A DNA stretch of 58,749 nucleotides, taken from contig JAIOYF010000019.1 of assembly GCA_021741245.1 (NCBI GenBank), positions 1-58,749 of the forward strand, read 5' to 3'. The position numbers and the translations under genes were made by a program. Below, one piece after another: positions 45,068 to 53,678 of the stretch. A model generated the notes under the pieces. The model searched no databases, was not told the origin of the DNA, and saw only the letters and a list, made by a program, of their open reading frames with translations. Source of the DNA: Paracoccaceae bacterium (GTDB lineage: Bacteria > Pseudomonadota > Alphaproteobacteria > Rhodobacterales > Rhodobacteraceae). The first letter of the stretch is position 1; each line of letters begins with the position of its first letter.

Positions 45068-46624
45068 TTAGAAATCGGTCGGCGCGCCGCCCTCTTGCTT
45101 GCGCTTGGCGACAAAACGGGTCAGGTCTTCGAGATGATCGCCGTTGATGGCAGGCGCTTCGAATTCCGCGATGATCTGTTTGTAGATCCGATGCGCGCGT
45201 TCCGGCGTCCAGACCGAGCCATCAATCTGCCATGCCTCAAAATTGCGCCAATCCGAAACGATGGGCGCGTAAAACGCGGTCTGGTAGCGGTCTTGGGTGT
45301 GCTGACAGCCAAAGTAATGGCCCTGCGGCCCGACCTCGCGGATCGCATCAAGGGCGATGTCGTCCTCGGTGGTGGCAAAGGTCGCCTCTTCGAAATAACG
45401 CTGGATCATCTGCAGGACTTCGCAATCCATGATGAACTTTTCGGGGCTGGCGATCAGGCCACCCTCCAGCCAACCCGCCGCATGATAGACCATGTTGGTG
45501 CCCGATTGCACCGCCGCCCACAGGCTGTTGGAGGTTTCCCACATCGCCTGCCCGTCAGGCACATTGGCCGCACAGACGCCCGAGGAGCGGAGGGGCAGTT
45601 TGTAAAACCGCGCCAGTTGCCCGGTCATCTGCGTGGCGCGCATGTATTCTGGCGTGCCAAAGGCGGGCGCGCCGGATTTCATATCGACGTTGGAGGTAAA
45701 TGTACCGATGGCCACCGGGCAACCGGGGTTGATGTATTGCAAAAGGGCAATGGCCGCCAATGCCTCGGCAATCGACAGCGCCACGGCCCCCGCCATGGTC
45801 ACCGGGGCCATGGCACCTGCCAGCGTGAACGGGGTGACGACCACGGGTTGACCGCGCCGCGCCAGACGCATCGCGCCATCCAGCATCGGATAGTCATGCT
45901 TTAGCGGGCTGACCGAGTTGATGTTGGTATACATCCGGGGCTTTGCGTCGAATTCCTCTTGGGTCAGACCACCGGCAAGGCGCGTCATCTCCATCACATC
46001 TTCAACCCGCTCGGCGCCAAGGGAATAGGCGTGAACCACCTTGTCGGTCAGCGTGAGTTTCTCGAACAAGCAGTCAAGGTGACGCACCGAGGGGTGAATA
46101 TCTATCGGCTCTACCGGATAGCCGCCCGCGATGTGAATGCAGTTAAAGTACTGCGTCAGCTTCATGAATTCCTTGAACGTCTCAAAATCGCCAGAGCGTT
46201 TACCGCGTTCCAGATCCCAGGCATTGGGCGGCGAGGAGACGTTGACAAACACCATATGCTTGCCACCGATGATCAACTCCCGGTCCGGGTTGCGGGGGGT
46301 GATTGTAAAGCTTTCAGGCGCATGGGACAGCATTTCCATCACGAAATCCTCGTCCATGCGGACATTGGTTCCGTTGATGATGCAGCCCGCCTTGCGCATG
46401 ATCTCCAGCGCTTCGGGGTTCAGAAACTCGATGCCGATGTCGGACAGGATCTTCATCGCGCCGCGATGGATGCGGGCGACGCCATCGGCATCCAGCGGTT
46501 CTGTCGGGCGGTCCGGGTTGACCGGAATGCGCCATGGCATCTGGTCAATCACCGCCGACCCGGCCCGCGCCTGATTGCCTGCCCGTCCGCCTGCGCGACG
46601 TCTGCGTCCCTGATCATCATTCAT
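45068..46624 (-). CDS. Non-pyrrolysine trimethylamine methyltransferase (MttB) family protein
   Basis: A 518-residue TIM-barrel methyltransferase of the MttB superfamily. Signatures include AGCIINGTNVRMDEDFVMEM, HPSVRHLDCLFEKLTLTDK, VVTPFTLAGAMAPVT and GMVYHAAGWLEGG-like SGTNMVYHAAGWLEGG. The reading frame has no in-frame UAG, so it is a pyrrolysine-free member. Known members of that branch demethylate glycine betaine or other quaternary amines with a corrinoid protein. No corrinoid protein or reductive activase is next to it. The start at 46624 (MNDDQGRRRRAGG) is followed by a basic low-complexity stretch. The substrate remains unassigned. Confidence 0.88.
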   Translation of the reverse strand: MNDDQGRRRRAGGRAGNQARAGSAVIDQMPWRIPVNPDRPTEPLDADGVARIHRGAMKILSDIGIEFLNPEALEIMRKAGCIINGTNVRMDEDFVMEMLSHAPESFTITPRNPDRELIIGGKHMVFVNVSSPPNAWDLERGKRSGDFETFKEFMKLTQYFNCIHIAGGYPVEPIDIHPSVRHLDCLFEKLTLTDKVVHAYSLGAERVEDVMEMTRLAGGLTQEEFDAKPRMYTNINSVSPLKHDYPMLDGAMRLARRGQPVVVTPFTLAGAMAPVTMAGAVALSIAEALAAIALLQYINPGCPVAIGTFTSNVDMKSGAPAFGTPEYMRATQMTGQLARFYKLPLRSSGVCAANVPDGQAMWETSNSLWAAVQSGTNMVYHAAGWLEGGLIASPEKFIMDCEVLQMIQRYFEEATFATTEDDIALDAIREVGPQGHYFGCQHTQDRYQTAFYAPIVSDWRNFEAWQIDGSVWTPERAHRIYKQIIAEFEAPAINGDHLEDLTRFVAKRKQEGGAPTDF

Positions 46625-46730
46625 CGCGCGTGTCTCCTGCACTGGCCCGAAAGCTGCCGATTGGCTGCAAGATGACCGAAAGCCGCGAAATGCGGCACCA
46701 AACCAGCGACGTGTTTGCGTCGTTTTTGGA

Positions 46731-47420
46731 TTAAGGCAGAGAGGAAAGCCACGCAGGCAGCGCGCCAATATCGGCAAGAACCACATCGGCATGCGGGCGC
46801 AGGTCAGCCTCGGTCGCGATGCCGGTCAGAACGCCGATGCAAACCATGCCCGCCGCGCGCCCGGCATGCAGATCATGGGCACTGTCGCCCACCATGGCAA
46901 TTCTTGCCGGTTCAATGCCGGTGTGCCGGGCAAAGGCAAGGCACATCCCCGGCCCCGGCTTTGGCCCATGACCCGAGTCATAGCCCGCGATGAAATCGAA
47001 CAACTCGGTGATGCCATGCGCCGCAAGATGGGCGCGGGCCGGAACCTCGCTGTCATTGGTGGCAAGGCCAATGCGCAGCCCCTTTGCCCGCATCCCCGAC
47101 AAGAGGGGGATCAAAGGCACCGCTTCGGCCATCGGGGCAAGGGCTGCGGCCGCATTGATGCGCTGGGTGATCGCCGCAACGGAGTGTCCGGGCAGATGCG
47201 GGGCAAGGGCCGCCGCAATCCCGGCAGCCGTGTCCGCGATCACCGGGCTTGTGGGCGCAAAATTGCCTGTGGAAAGATCATATCCGATGACATGGCCCAG
47301 ATGCGCCGCCTGCGCCGGATCGGGCGCAAGGCCCCGCAAGAACCCATTGGCCCAAGCCCCCCAACTGCGCCGGAAATCGAACAGCGTTCCGTCTTTGTCA
47401 AAAATAACACCGTCAATCAT
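46731..47420 (-). CDS. HAD-family hydrolase, phosphoglycolate phosphatase-like
   Basis: A 229-residue HAD phosphatase. Motif I is FDKDGTLFDF with nucleophile Asp, motif II lies in LATND, the lysine is in GHGPKPGPGM and motif IV is MVGDSAHDLHAG. An alpha-helical cap sits between motifs I and II. The layout is that of Gph/phosphoglycolate phosphatase-like enzymes. The start at 47420 gives the canonical N-terminus. The exact substrate is unknown. Confidence 0.88.
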   Translation of the reverse strand: MIDGVIFDKDGTLFDFRRSWGAWANGFLRGLAPDPAQAAHLGHVIGYDLSTGNFAPTSPVIADTAAGIAAALAPHLPGHSVAAITQRINAAAALAPMAEAVPLIPLLSGMRAKGLRIGLATNDSEVPARAHLAAHGITELFDFIAGYDSGHGPKPGPGMCLAFARHTGIEPARIAMVGDSAHDLHAGRAAGMVCIGVLTGIATEADLRPHADVVLADIGALPAWLSSLP

Positions 47421-47479
47421 GTCAGCCCTCGGATGCCTCGGTTCGGCGGCACCATCACCTGACAGATCGGCAAGTGCAA

Positions 47480-47761
47480 TCAGGTCCAGTGCAGGCTTTG
47501 TCCGCCGGGCAAAACAGCACGGGCCTGCATCGGCGCGGTATAGGGCAAGGAGACGGAGTCGCAAAAGGCCATCACCCAGGCGTCATCCATCAAGATGAAG
47601 TCCAGAACCGAGCCCAGAAACTCGGGATCTGCGGCCTGCCGGGACAGATCCCCGATCGAGGCGCCGGTGGCCCCAAGGAAAACCGGCAACACCTCTTCAT
47701 TTGCGGCCAGCCACGACAGCGCCTGCAAGGCAATGGTTTCAGCGGAATCTTGCCTAAACAT
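47480..47761 (-). CDS. DUF3572 protein
   Basis: A 93-residue protein matching DUF3572: AETIALQALSWLAANEEVLPVFLGATG, then DPEFLGSVLDFILMDDAWVMAFC. It is small, helical and found almost only in alphaproteobacteria, nearly always beside pleD as here (divergent, 138 bp apart). The function is unknown; the stable neighbourhood suggests a link to c-di-GMP signalling or cell-cycle control. Confidence 0.88.
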   Translation of the reverse strand: MFRQDSAETIALQALSWLAANEEVLPVFLGATGASIGDLSRQAADPEFLGSVLDFILMDDAWVMAFCDSVSLPYTAPMQARAVLPGGQSLHWT

Positions 47762-47899
47762 CAGCTTTTCCCCGGGATTTACGGCCTGTTACACGCAAAT
47801 TAGCGCAAACAGGCAGAAATGCCTTATAGTTTTTGCAACGATTCCTTAACCAGTTGGTAGGAAAACGGGTGTGGTGAGGTTTTATACGGGTTTCGCTTC

Positions 47900-49297
47900 A
47901 TGGCCGGCAAGATACTGATCGTAGATGACGTTGCGACGAACAGGATTGTCTTCAAGGTGAAACTTGGGGCTGCGGCCTATACGCCTGTGCTGGCCGCAAA
48001 CGGCCATGACTGTCTTGTGCTTGCGCGGGAGCATCGGCCCGACCTTATCTTGCTTGACCTCGTCTTGCCCGATCTGCCGGGGGTGGAGGTGCTGCGTCGC
48101 CTGCGGTCTGATCCGGTGACAAAGGACATTCCCGTTATTGTCGTCTCTGCCTCGACCAGTGCCGAGGACCGCATTTCGGCGCTTGAGGCCGGGGCCGACG
48201 ATATCTTTTTCAAACCCTATGATGATCAGCTTTTGATGTCGCGGGTGCGAAATCTGCTGCGCCGGCGTCAGGAAATGCCGGATCTTCCCTTGGCCGCAGA
48301 GACGCGCCTGATGGGGATGGCGGAATCCCAAGGTGAGTTTGCCCAACCCGGTTTGATTGCGCTTGTCACCGACCGGGCGGATGCGGGGATGCGCCTGCGG
48401 CGTGAGTTGTCGCCGGTGATGCGGGACGCCTTTGTCATTCTGGGGATTGTCGATGCGCTGGCCGAGGTGGCGCCGGGCCGTGCGAGTGCGGATGTCTATG
48501 TGATCGACGTCACAAACGGTCAGGAGGATAAGGGGCTTCGCCTGTTGTCCGATTTGCGCAGCCGCAGTTCAACCCATCATGCGGGCATCTGCATGGTGAC
48601 AGCCAGCGGGGCCACGAAAGCGGCCCTGACCGCCTTTGACCTTGGCGCGAACGAGATTGTGGATGAGGCCATGACGGCCGAAGAAATTGCGCTGCGCTTG
48701 CGGATCATCTTGCGGGGAAAGCGCCGGGCGGATCATGCGCGGGAGCGTCTGCAAGATGACCTCAGGCTTGCCATGATTGATCCCCTGACCGGTTTGTTCA
48801 ATCGCCGCTACGCGATGGCCAAACTGACGACGATGGCCCAGCATGCGCAGATCATTGGGAAACCCTTTGCCGTCTTGATCGCCGATCTGGACCGGTTCAA
48901 ATCCGTGAACGACCGCTTTGGCCATGCGGCGGGGGACAGGGTGTTGATCGAGGTCGGTCAAAGGCTTTCTGCGGGTTTGCGCAACAATGACCTTTTGGCC
49001 CGTGTCGGGGGCGAAGAATTTCTGATTGCCTTGCCCGAAACAGAATTGGACGATGCCCTGAGCATCGCCACGCGGCTGTGCGCGCGACTGGATGAAAGCC
49101 CGATCCTTTTGCCGGGCGGTGAACGCCTGCCGGTGACGATGTCGGTCGGCGTGGCGGTCAGCGAACCCTGCTCAACCGACTGGCATGGCACAAACCTTGA
49201 TTATGTGTCGTCGATCATGGAATGCGCCGATCAGGCCCTGCTTGCGTCCAAGACAGCGGGGCGTAACAAGGTTTCTATCGGGCGCAACGCGGCCTGA
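47900..49297 (+). CDS. pleD: PleD-type response regulator diguanylate cyclase
   Basis: A 465-residue REC-REC-GGDEF protein. REC1 carries the phospho-acceptor Asp in DLILLDLVLPDLPG and the switch Lys in FFKPYDD. REC2 (about 150-275) is degenerate at its acidic pocket, as in Caulobacter PleD, and serves as an adaptor for dimerisation. The cyclase active site is RVGGEEFLIALPE. It makes c-di-GMP when phosphorylated and guides polar development. The order next to DUF3572 matches other alphaproteobacteria. The start MAGKILIVDDVATNR is typical. Confidence 0.94.
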   Translation: MAGKILIVDDVATNRIVFKVKLGAAAYTPVLAANGHDCLVLAREHRPDLILLDLVLPDLPGVEVLRRLRSDPVTKDIPVIVVSASTSAEDRISALEAGADDIFFKPYDDQLLMSRVRNLLRRRQEMPDLPLAAETRLMGMAESQGEFAQPGLIALVTDRADAGMRLRRELSPVMRDAFVILGIVDALAEVAPGRASADVYVIDVTNGQEDKGLRLLSDLRSRSSTHHAGICMVTASGATKAALTAFDLGANEIVDEAMTAEEIALRLRIILRGKRRADHARERLQDDLRLAMIDPLTGLFNRRYAMAKLTTMAQHAQIIGKPFAVLIADLDRFKSVNDRFGHAAGDRVLIEVGQRLSAGLRNNDLLARVGGEEFLIALPETELDDALSIATRLCARLDESPILLPGGERLPVTMSVGVAVSEPCSTDWHGTNLDYVSSIMECADQALLASKTAGRNKVSIGRNAA

Positions 49298-49322
49298 GGC
49301 CGCTGGGACCAAAGGCCTTGGG

Positions 49323-49886
49323 TCAGGGCCTGCGCCCGCCATCATCGGGGCGATCGCGGGAATTGGCAGGCTCACGCGCATCGGGGCGGCGGCGCTGCAA
49401 GCCATCCTCCAGCCGGTCCGCATAGGCGGCACGATCCTCTGGCGTCATGGCGATGATCACCCCTTCCAGCGCCTTTCGCCCGGCTTCCAGCCGGGCAATG
49501 GTGCTGCGACTTTGGCCCGCAAGGGCCGCTTGCAGGGCGATGGGATCAAAGGGCTGTGCGCGGACCGCATCCAGAACAAGCTGATATTCCGCGCGGATCA
49601 GGCTCCGCATTTCGCGCAGTGGTGGTTGGACGGCGACAAAGCCCTGCAACAAGGCGCGCCGTTGCGGGCGGCTGAGCGCCCCGGTAAAGGGCCCGAAGTT
49701 CAATTCGCGCACATCTGGCGCCCGCCCGCCATCATCATTGCGGGCCTTCAGCGCTGCCCCCGCCACAACACCGACAACGGCAAGATTCAGCGCAAGAGAG
49801 ACCGCCAACAGGATCTTGACCCAGCGTCCCGCCTTGACTGGCGGTGGCGGGGCATTTGGTCCCGTTTGCGTGTTGGCGTCGGTCAT
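49323..49886 (-). CDS. CpxP-like periplasmic metal sensor/regulator
   Basis: A 187-residue protein with one N-terminal membrane helix (about 25-46, WVKILLAVSLALNLAVVGVVAG) and a helical periplasmic domain of the heavy-metal sensor type (CnrX/CpxP-like). The LSRPQRRALLQGF and MTPEDRAAYADRLEDGL stretches resemble paired LTxxQ-like motifs. It is the last gene of a four-gene unit headed by an EF-hand protein and an ECF sigma factor. CnrX-type proteins control an ECF sigma through a membrane anti-sigma factor, and that role is inferred here. No obvious metal-ligand histidines stand out. Confidence 0.75.
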   Translation of the reverse strand: MTDANTQTGPNAPPPPVKAGRWVKILLAVSLALNLAVVGVVAGAALKARNDDGGRAPDVRELNFGPFTGALSRPQRRALLQGFVAVQPPLREMRSLIRAEYQLVLDAVRAQPFDPIALQAALAGQSRSTIARLEAGRKALEGVIIAMTPEDRAAYADRLEDGLQRRRPDAREPANSRDRPDDGGRRP

Positions 49887-49891
49887 TGCGA

Positions 49892-50269
49892 TTATTCCTC
49901 GGTCAGTAGCGTATCGAAACTAGGAAGCAGATCAAGGCTTTCGCCGGTGCTGATCAGGCCAAACCCATCAGTCAGGGTCACAAGGGAGTCGGGTTGCACA
50001 TAGCCGATCACCAATCCCGCCATGGCAGCGGTGCCAAGGCCGGCCACAGCCGCCGCCCCGCCCAACAGGGCCGCAAACCGGGCGATGAGCCCCGTTTTTT
50101 GTTCGGGTCTTGTGGCAGGGGCATGGGATTTGGGCGCAGGCTGAAGGCGCTCGGCCTCAGCCACCAGACGCGCCATGAAATCGCCGTCAGGCAGCGGTGC
50201 CGCCTCACGCGCCTGAGCAAACAGCGCATCGAGCGGGTCACGATCCTTGTTGTCAGATGACATCGTCAT
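49892..50269 (-). CDS. Putative anti-sigma factor, single-pass membrane protein
   Basis: A 125-residue protein with a cytoplasmic acidic/helical N-terminus (DPLDALFAQAREAAPLPDGDFMARLVAEAERLQP), one membrane helix (about 68-90, LLGGAAAVAGLGTAAMAGLVIGY) and a short periplasmic tail. It overlaps the end of the ECF sigma gene by 17 bp, the typical position and topology of an anti-sigma factor. I see no zinc-binding HxxxCxxC motif. The assignment rests on context. Confidence 0.65.
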   Translation of the reverse strand: MTMSSDNKDRDPLDALFAQAREAAPLPDGDFMARLVAEAERLQPAPKSHAPATRPEQKTGLIARFAALLGGAAAVAGLGTAAMAGLVIGYVQPDSLVTLTDGFGLISTGESLDLLPSFDTLLTEE

Positions 50270-50849
50270 ATCCCAACTCCTCTTTCTTGCCCGACAGCAG
50301 TGCGCTTAGGGCGCGTTTGCCACGGGCGGTCAGGCTTTCCACGGCTTCAACCCCAATTTCCAGTATTTGCGCAATCTCGGGGTTCGTCATCCCCTCGATA
50401 TGACGCAGAACGACCGCTTGTCGCTGCCGGTCGGGCAAAGACGCCAAAGCCGCTTGCAAGGCCGCCATGCGGTCGGCCTCGATCATTCCCGTCACCACGT
50501 CTGGCCGGTCGTCGCCCGGTTCGGGCACATCGTCCAGCGTATCCGCCTGTCGCCGCTTGCGCGCGCGCAACCGATCCGTCGCAAGATTGGTCGCCACACG
50601 GTAAAGCCACGTCGTCACCTGTGCCTCGCCCTGCCGCCAGTCGGGCGCGATGCGCCACAGGCGCAAAAGCCCCTCTTGCGTGATATCTTCGGCCTCGGCC
50701 CGGTCGCCCAGAACCCGCATCGCATAGGCAAAGACACGCGGGGCCAAACGTTGCGTCAAAAGACGTGCCGCAACCGGATCTCCATTGGCATAGAGAACCA
50801 GAAGAGCCTCGTCCGAAAGTATGGCCAGATCGTCGCGGGGCATTGTCAT
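50253..50849 (-). CDS. ECF-type RNA polymerase sigma factor
   Basis: A 198-residue sigma factor with only regions 2 and 4. Region 2 includes YAMRVLGDRAEAEDITQEG and TTWLYRVATNLATDRLRARK; region 4 includes LPDRQRQAVVLRHIEGMTNP and an HTH (EIAQILEIGVEAVESLTARGK). It overlaps the putative anti-sigma gene downstream and follows the EF-hand gene by 86 bp. In similar operons it activates its own promoter. Upstream of the EF-hand gene the minus strand shows GGAAC (51542-51538), an ECF-like -35 word, but the matching -10 is not convincing. Confidence 0.9.
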   Translation of the reverse strand: MTMPRDDLAILSDEALLVLYANGDPVAARLLTQRLAPRVFAYAMRVLGDRAEAEDITQEGLLRLWRIAPDWRQGEAQVTTWLYRVATNLATDRLRARKRRQADTLDDVPEPGDDRPDVVTGMIEADRMAALQAALASLPDRQRQAVVLRHIEGMTNPEIAQILEIGVEAVESLTARGKRALSALLSGKKEELGYDDVI

Positions 50850-50891
50850 CCTGAAACTGAGCTATCGCGATTCCGGCCCATCGGGAAGTCC

Positions 50892-50914
50892 CGGGCCGCA
50901 TTTCGCGCGGCCCG
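50892..50914 (-). terminator. Hairpin between the EF-hand and sigma factor genes
   Basis: CGGGCCGC and GCGGCCCG form a perfect 8-bp stem with a 7-nt loop, 22 bp after the EF-hand stop codon. No T-run follows, so it probably slows or protects rather than ends transcription. It could lower sigma factor expression relative to the EF-hand protein. Confidence 0.4.
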
Positions 50915-50935
50915 AGGGGAAGGGTTTGCTTGGGC

Positions 50936-51463
50936 TTAGTTGTTGCCGTGCCCACGACGCTCGCCCCCGCGGCGGCTATTGCCACCGCGCCTGTCGGCCA
51001 TGCGGTCCTTTGAGGCGGCAATCTCGGCCTCGCTCAGCGCACCGTCATTATCGGTATCGATGCGTTCGAACATGGTTTTCGGGGCTTTGCGGGCCAGCAT
51101 TTCGGCTGTCGACAATTTGCCGTCCTTGTCGCTGTCCATCCGTTCGATCATCTTTTGGGCCATGTCATTGGCGCGACCCTCCAGCCGTTTGAGGTGAGTG
51201 GCCGACAGTTCCGCCGCACTCATCAACCCATCGCCATCGGTATCGGCGGCTGTAATCTCAGCCGCACGAAAGGCGTCGATTTCCTCGGGGGTCACCTTGC
51301 CATCCTTGTTGGCATCGACAGTGGCGAAATCAAAGGCGGCAAAGGGGGCCTGCGCTCGTGCGCCATCGCGGCCCGGTCCGCGCTCGGCCATTGCCGTGTT
51401 TGCCACCAAGGCGGCAGCGAGCGTTACAAGGGTCAGGCCCGCGAGTTTTGAAGTGCGTGTCAT
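50936..51463 (-). CDS. Exported protein with four EF-hands
   Basis: A 175-residue secreted protein with a signal peptide (MTRTSKLAGLTLVTLAAALVANTAMA). Four calcium-binding EF-hand loops are visible: DANKDGKVTPEE, DTDGDGLMSAAE, DSDKDGKLSTAE and DTDNDGALSEAE. A basic glycine-rich tail ends it (RRGGNSRRGGERRGHGNN). It would bind Ca2+ in the periplasm. It heads the sigma factor operon, so calcium or envelope state may feed into the sigma pathway; this link is inferred. The start at 51463 precedes the signal peptide. Confidence 0.88.
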   Translation of the reverse strand: MTRTSKLAGLTLVTLAAALVANTAMAERGPGRDGARAQAPFAAFDFATVDANKDGKVTPEEIDAFRAAEITAADTDGDGLMSAAELSATHLKRLEGRANDMAQKMIERMDSDKDGKLSTAEMLARKAPKTMFERIDTDNDGALSEAEIAASKDRMADRRGGNSRRGGERRGHGNN

Positions 51464-51758
51464 CGTATGATATCCTTCGGCATGGGTGCCCCACAGGATT
51501 TGTCGGGCGTTGTGATGGTGATACGACGCGGGCTGGCGGTTCCGTCGCAGAAATTTCACAGGCCTGCGAAAGCCTGACCAAGACTACCTTGCGACAAAGG
51601 CGCACAAGCGGGCAAAGCACCCTGCATCTTGTCTGCAGACTGCGCTATAGAGGCGATAAGGCGGGAATGTATTTGGTCCTTTCAATGAATTGGTAAATTG
51701 TTGGCCAAGTTGCCCCCAAAGTCTTTGGATAAGCGCAGTGATGACAAAAGGTGACCCG

Positions 51759-52145
51759 ATGTCCGTGTTTGATGAACGCCCCGTGCGGCCTGCGCTTTTG
51801 CGCGGTTGGCGCAAGCGCTGCCCGAATTGCGGGGCGGGTCCGATGCTGCGCGGCTATCTGAAGGTCCGGGAAAGCTGCCCGGTCTGCGGGGAAGAGCTGC
51901 ACCATCAGCGGGCAGATGACGGACCGGCCTATCTGACCATTCTGATCGTCGGGCATTTGATGGCCCCGTTGATCTTGTACTTCTTTACCAAGTATCGCCC
52001 CGATCCCTATGTTTTGGCCTCGGTCTTTTCCGTTGGCACGGTGGCCTTGTCGCTGTTCTTGCTGCCACGGCTAAAGGGGATGCTGGTCGCCCTTCAATGG
52101 GCAAAGCGCATGCATGGGTTTGGCCACGTCGCACCGGGTGAGTGA
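51759..52145 (+). CDS. DUF983 membrane protein
   Basis: A protein of about 128 residues. The N-terminal zinc-ribbon-like motif is RCPNCGAGPMLRGYLKVRESCPVCGEEL, and two membrane helices follow (ILIVGHLMAPLILYF and VLASVFSVGTVALSLFLL). This is the DUF983 pattern common in alphaproteobacteria. AAGGTGA precedes the ATG at 51759; ATG at 51741 is an alternative. Its end overlaps the NUDIX gene by 32 bp. The function is unknown. Confidence 0.85.
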   Translation: MSVFDERPVRPALLRGWRKRCPNCGAGPMLRGYLKVRESCPVCGEELHHQRADDGPAYLTILIVGHLMAPLILYFFTKYRPDPYVLASVFSVGTVALSLFLLPRLKGMLVALQWAKRMHGFGHVAPGE

Positions 52146-52746
52146 GGCAGCCCCGATACGCCCCGCCGCCACGGTGATCTTGTGGCGGCGAATGGGGACC
52201 GAGACCCAAGTCCTGATGGGACAACGCGGGGCTGGTGCTGTTTTCATGCCGTCGAAATATGTGTTTCCGGGTGGCGCTGTGGATGCGGCGGATGGGTTGG
52301 CAGATCTGACCCTGTCGCCGGTTTGCGCCGCGCGCCTGGCCCAGATGTGCCCGACCGATGCACCCAGTGGCATCACGCTTGCGGCAGCGGCGCTGCGCGA
52401 GTTGCAAGAAGAAACCGGTCTGGCCATTCCGTCCACAGCCGCCCCATCCTTGCGGTTTTTCTTTCGGGCGATCACCCCGCCGGGGCGGCCCCGGCGCTTT
52501 GATGCACGGTTCTTTCTGGCAGATGCTGCACATGTTCAGGGCGATCTGGAGGATTTCTCGGCCGCCGAAGATGAGCTAAGCCATTTGCATTGGATCGGTC
52601 TTGCACAGGCGCGCGCACTTGATCTGCCGTTTATCACCGAAGTGGTGCTCGCCGAAGTGACCGCCCATTTGACAGGTGCTGCGGACCAAGGTGTTCCGTT
52701 TTTCGACAATTCCGGCCCAGTGCCGACGTTTCGGCGCATCTTGTAA
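52114..52746 (+). CDS. NUDIX hydrolase
   Basis: A 210-residue NUDIX enzyme. The Nudix helix reads AAAALRELQEETGL, preceded by VFPGGAVDAAD. Such enzymes hydrolyse nucleoside diphosphates linked to another moiety, for example CoA, NADH or ADP-ribose. The spacing between the PGG and the RELQEETG box is long, a feature of the CoA-pyrophosphatase-like and NUDT19-like groups. It overlaps DUF983 at its 5' end, so the pair is co-transcribed. The substrate is not assignable. Confidence 0.87.
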   Translation: MGLATSHRVSEAAPIRPAATVILWRRMGTETQVLMGQRGAGAVFMPSKYVFPGGAVDAADGLADLTLSPVCAARLAQMCPTDAPSGITLAAAALRELQEETGLAIPSTAAPSLRFFFRAITPPGRPRRFDARFFLADAAHVQGDLEDFSAAEDELSHLHWIGLAQARALDLPFITEVVLAEVTAHLTGAADQGVPFFDNSGPVPTFRRIL

Positions 52747-52754
52747 GCGCGCCC

Positions 52755-53639
52755 TCAGGTCGCCCAGACGATCCCGACGATAGACAAGGCCAAAAGCGCC
52801 ATGCCGCCAATGTCGGTCAGCCGGGGCCTTTCCCGGAACCATAGGACCGAGATGAGAAGGGAAAAGATCAGCTCGATCTGGCCTAAACTGCGCACATAGG
52901 CGGCGTTTTGCAGCGCAAAGGCCCAAAACCACCCGGCAGAGCCCAAGACCCCGGTGATCCCGACCGGCAATGTCGCCCGCCATGCCCGCGCCACACGAAC
53001 GACCTCTCCCCTTTCGCGCAGCATCAGCCACAGGCCAAGGACTATGGTCTGGAACAGGGTCACCGCCGCCAAGGCCACCATCGCGCGGGTCAGCGCCTCC
53101 GGGCTTTGGACGGCCAAAGTGGCGCCGCGATAGCCAATGGCCGAAATCCCGAACAATCCCCCCGCCAAAAGGCCCCATCCGGTCGCAGGCGTGATCCAGC
53201 CCGCCCCCGAAATCCGCTGCGGCCGCGACAACACGATCACCCCCGCCACGCCCAGCAAGATCGCGACCAGCCCAGTGCCTGACACGGCCTCGCCCAAGGC
53301 CATGGCGGAAAAGGCGGCGACCTGAATTGTCTCGGTCTTTGTGAACGCGATGCCAACGGCAAAACTGCGCAGCGAAAACAAGGTGATGGTGGCAAAGGTC
53401 GCGACGATCTGCCCAAGCCCCCCCATCATGGCCCATGGCCAAAAGGCGGGTGCAATGGGCGGCACATCGCCTGCCGTCAGCCAAAGGGCAGCGCCCCAAG
53501 CAATTGGAACCGCCCAGACAAAGCGGGCCAGTGTCGCCCCACCGGTCGAAAGCCCCAGTCCTTTGAGCCGCTTTTGCAGCGCAAAACGCACGGTCTGCAC
53601 GGCTGCGGCAAAAAGTGTGGCAAGGATCCAGATTTCCAT
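52755..53639 (-). CDS. EamA/DMT-family transporter
   Basis: A 294-residue protein with about ten membrane helices in two EamA repeats of similar length. The starts of the repeats (ILATLFAAAVQTVRFALQKR and TGWGLLAGGLFGISAIGYRG) and the ends (WFRERPRLTDIGGMALLALS) fit DMT exporters. These carry metabolites such as amino acids; the cargo is unknown. It is convergent with the NUDIX gene, and the desaturase gene lies 39 bp upstream on the same strand. Confidence 0.87.
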   Translation of the reverse strand: MEIWILATLFAAAVQTVRFALQKRLKGLGLSTGGATLARFVWAVPIAWGAALWLTAGDVPPIAPAFWPWAMMGGLGQIVATFATITLFSLRSFAVGIAFTKTETIQVAAFSAMALGEAVSGTGLVAILLGVAGVIVLSRPQRISGAGWITPATGWGLLAGGLFGISAIGYRGATLAVQSPEALTRAMVALAAVTLFQTIVLGLWLMLRERGEVVRVARAWRATLPVGITGVLGSAGWFWAFALQNAAYVRSLGQIELIFSLLISVLWFRERPRLTDIGGMALLALSIVGIVWAT

Positions 53640-53678
53640 CGCTGTGCACTGGCACAGCCGATTACGGTTGTCGAGGGA

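Noticed and set aside
45068-46624. Pyrrolysine-containing trimethylamine methyltransferase
   Set aside because: The gene reads through with no in-frame UAG and gives a full-length product.
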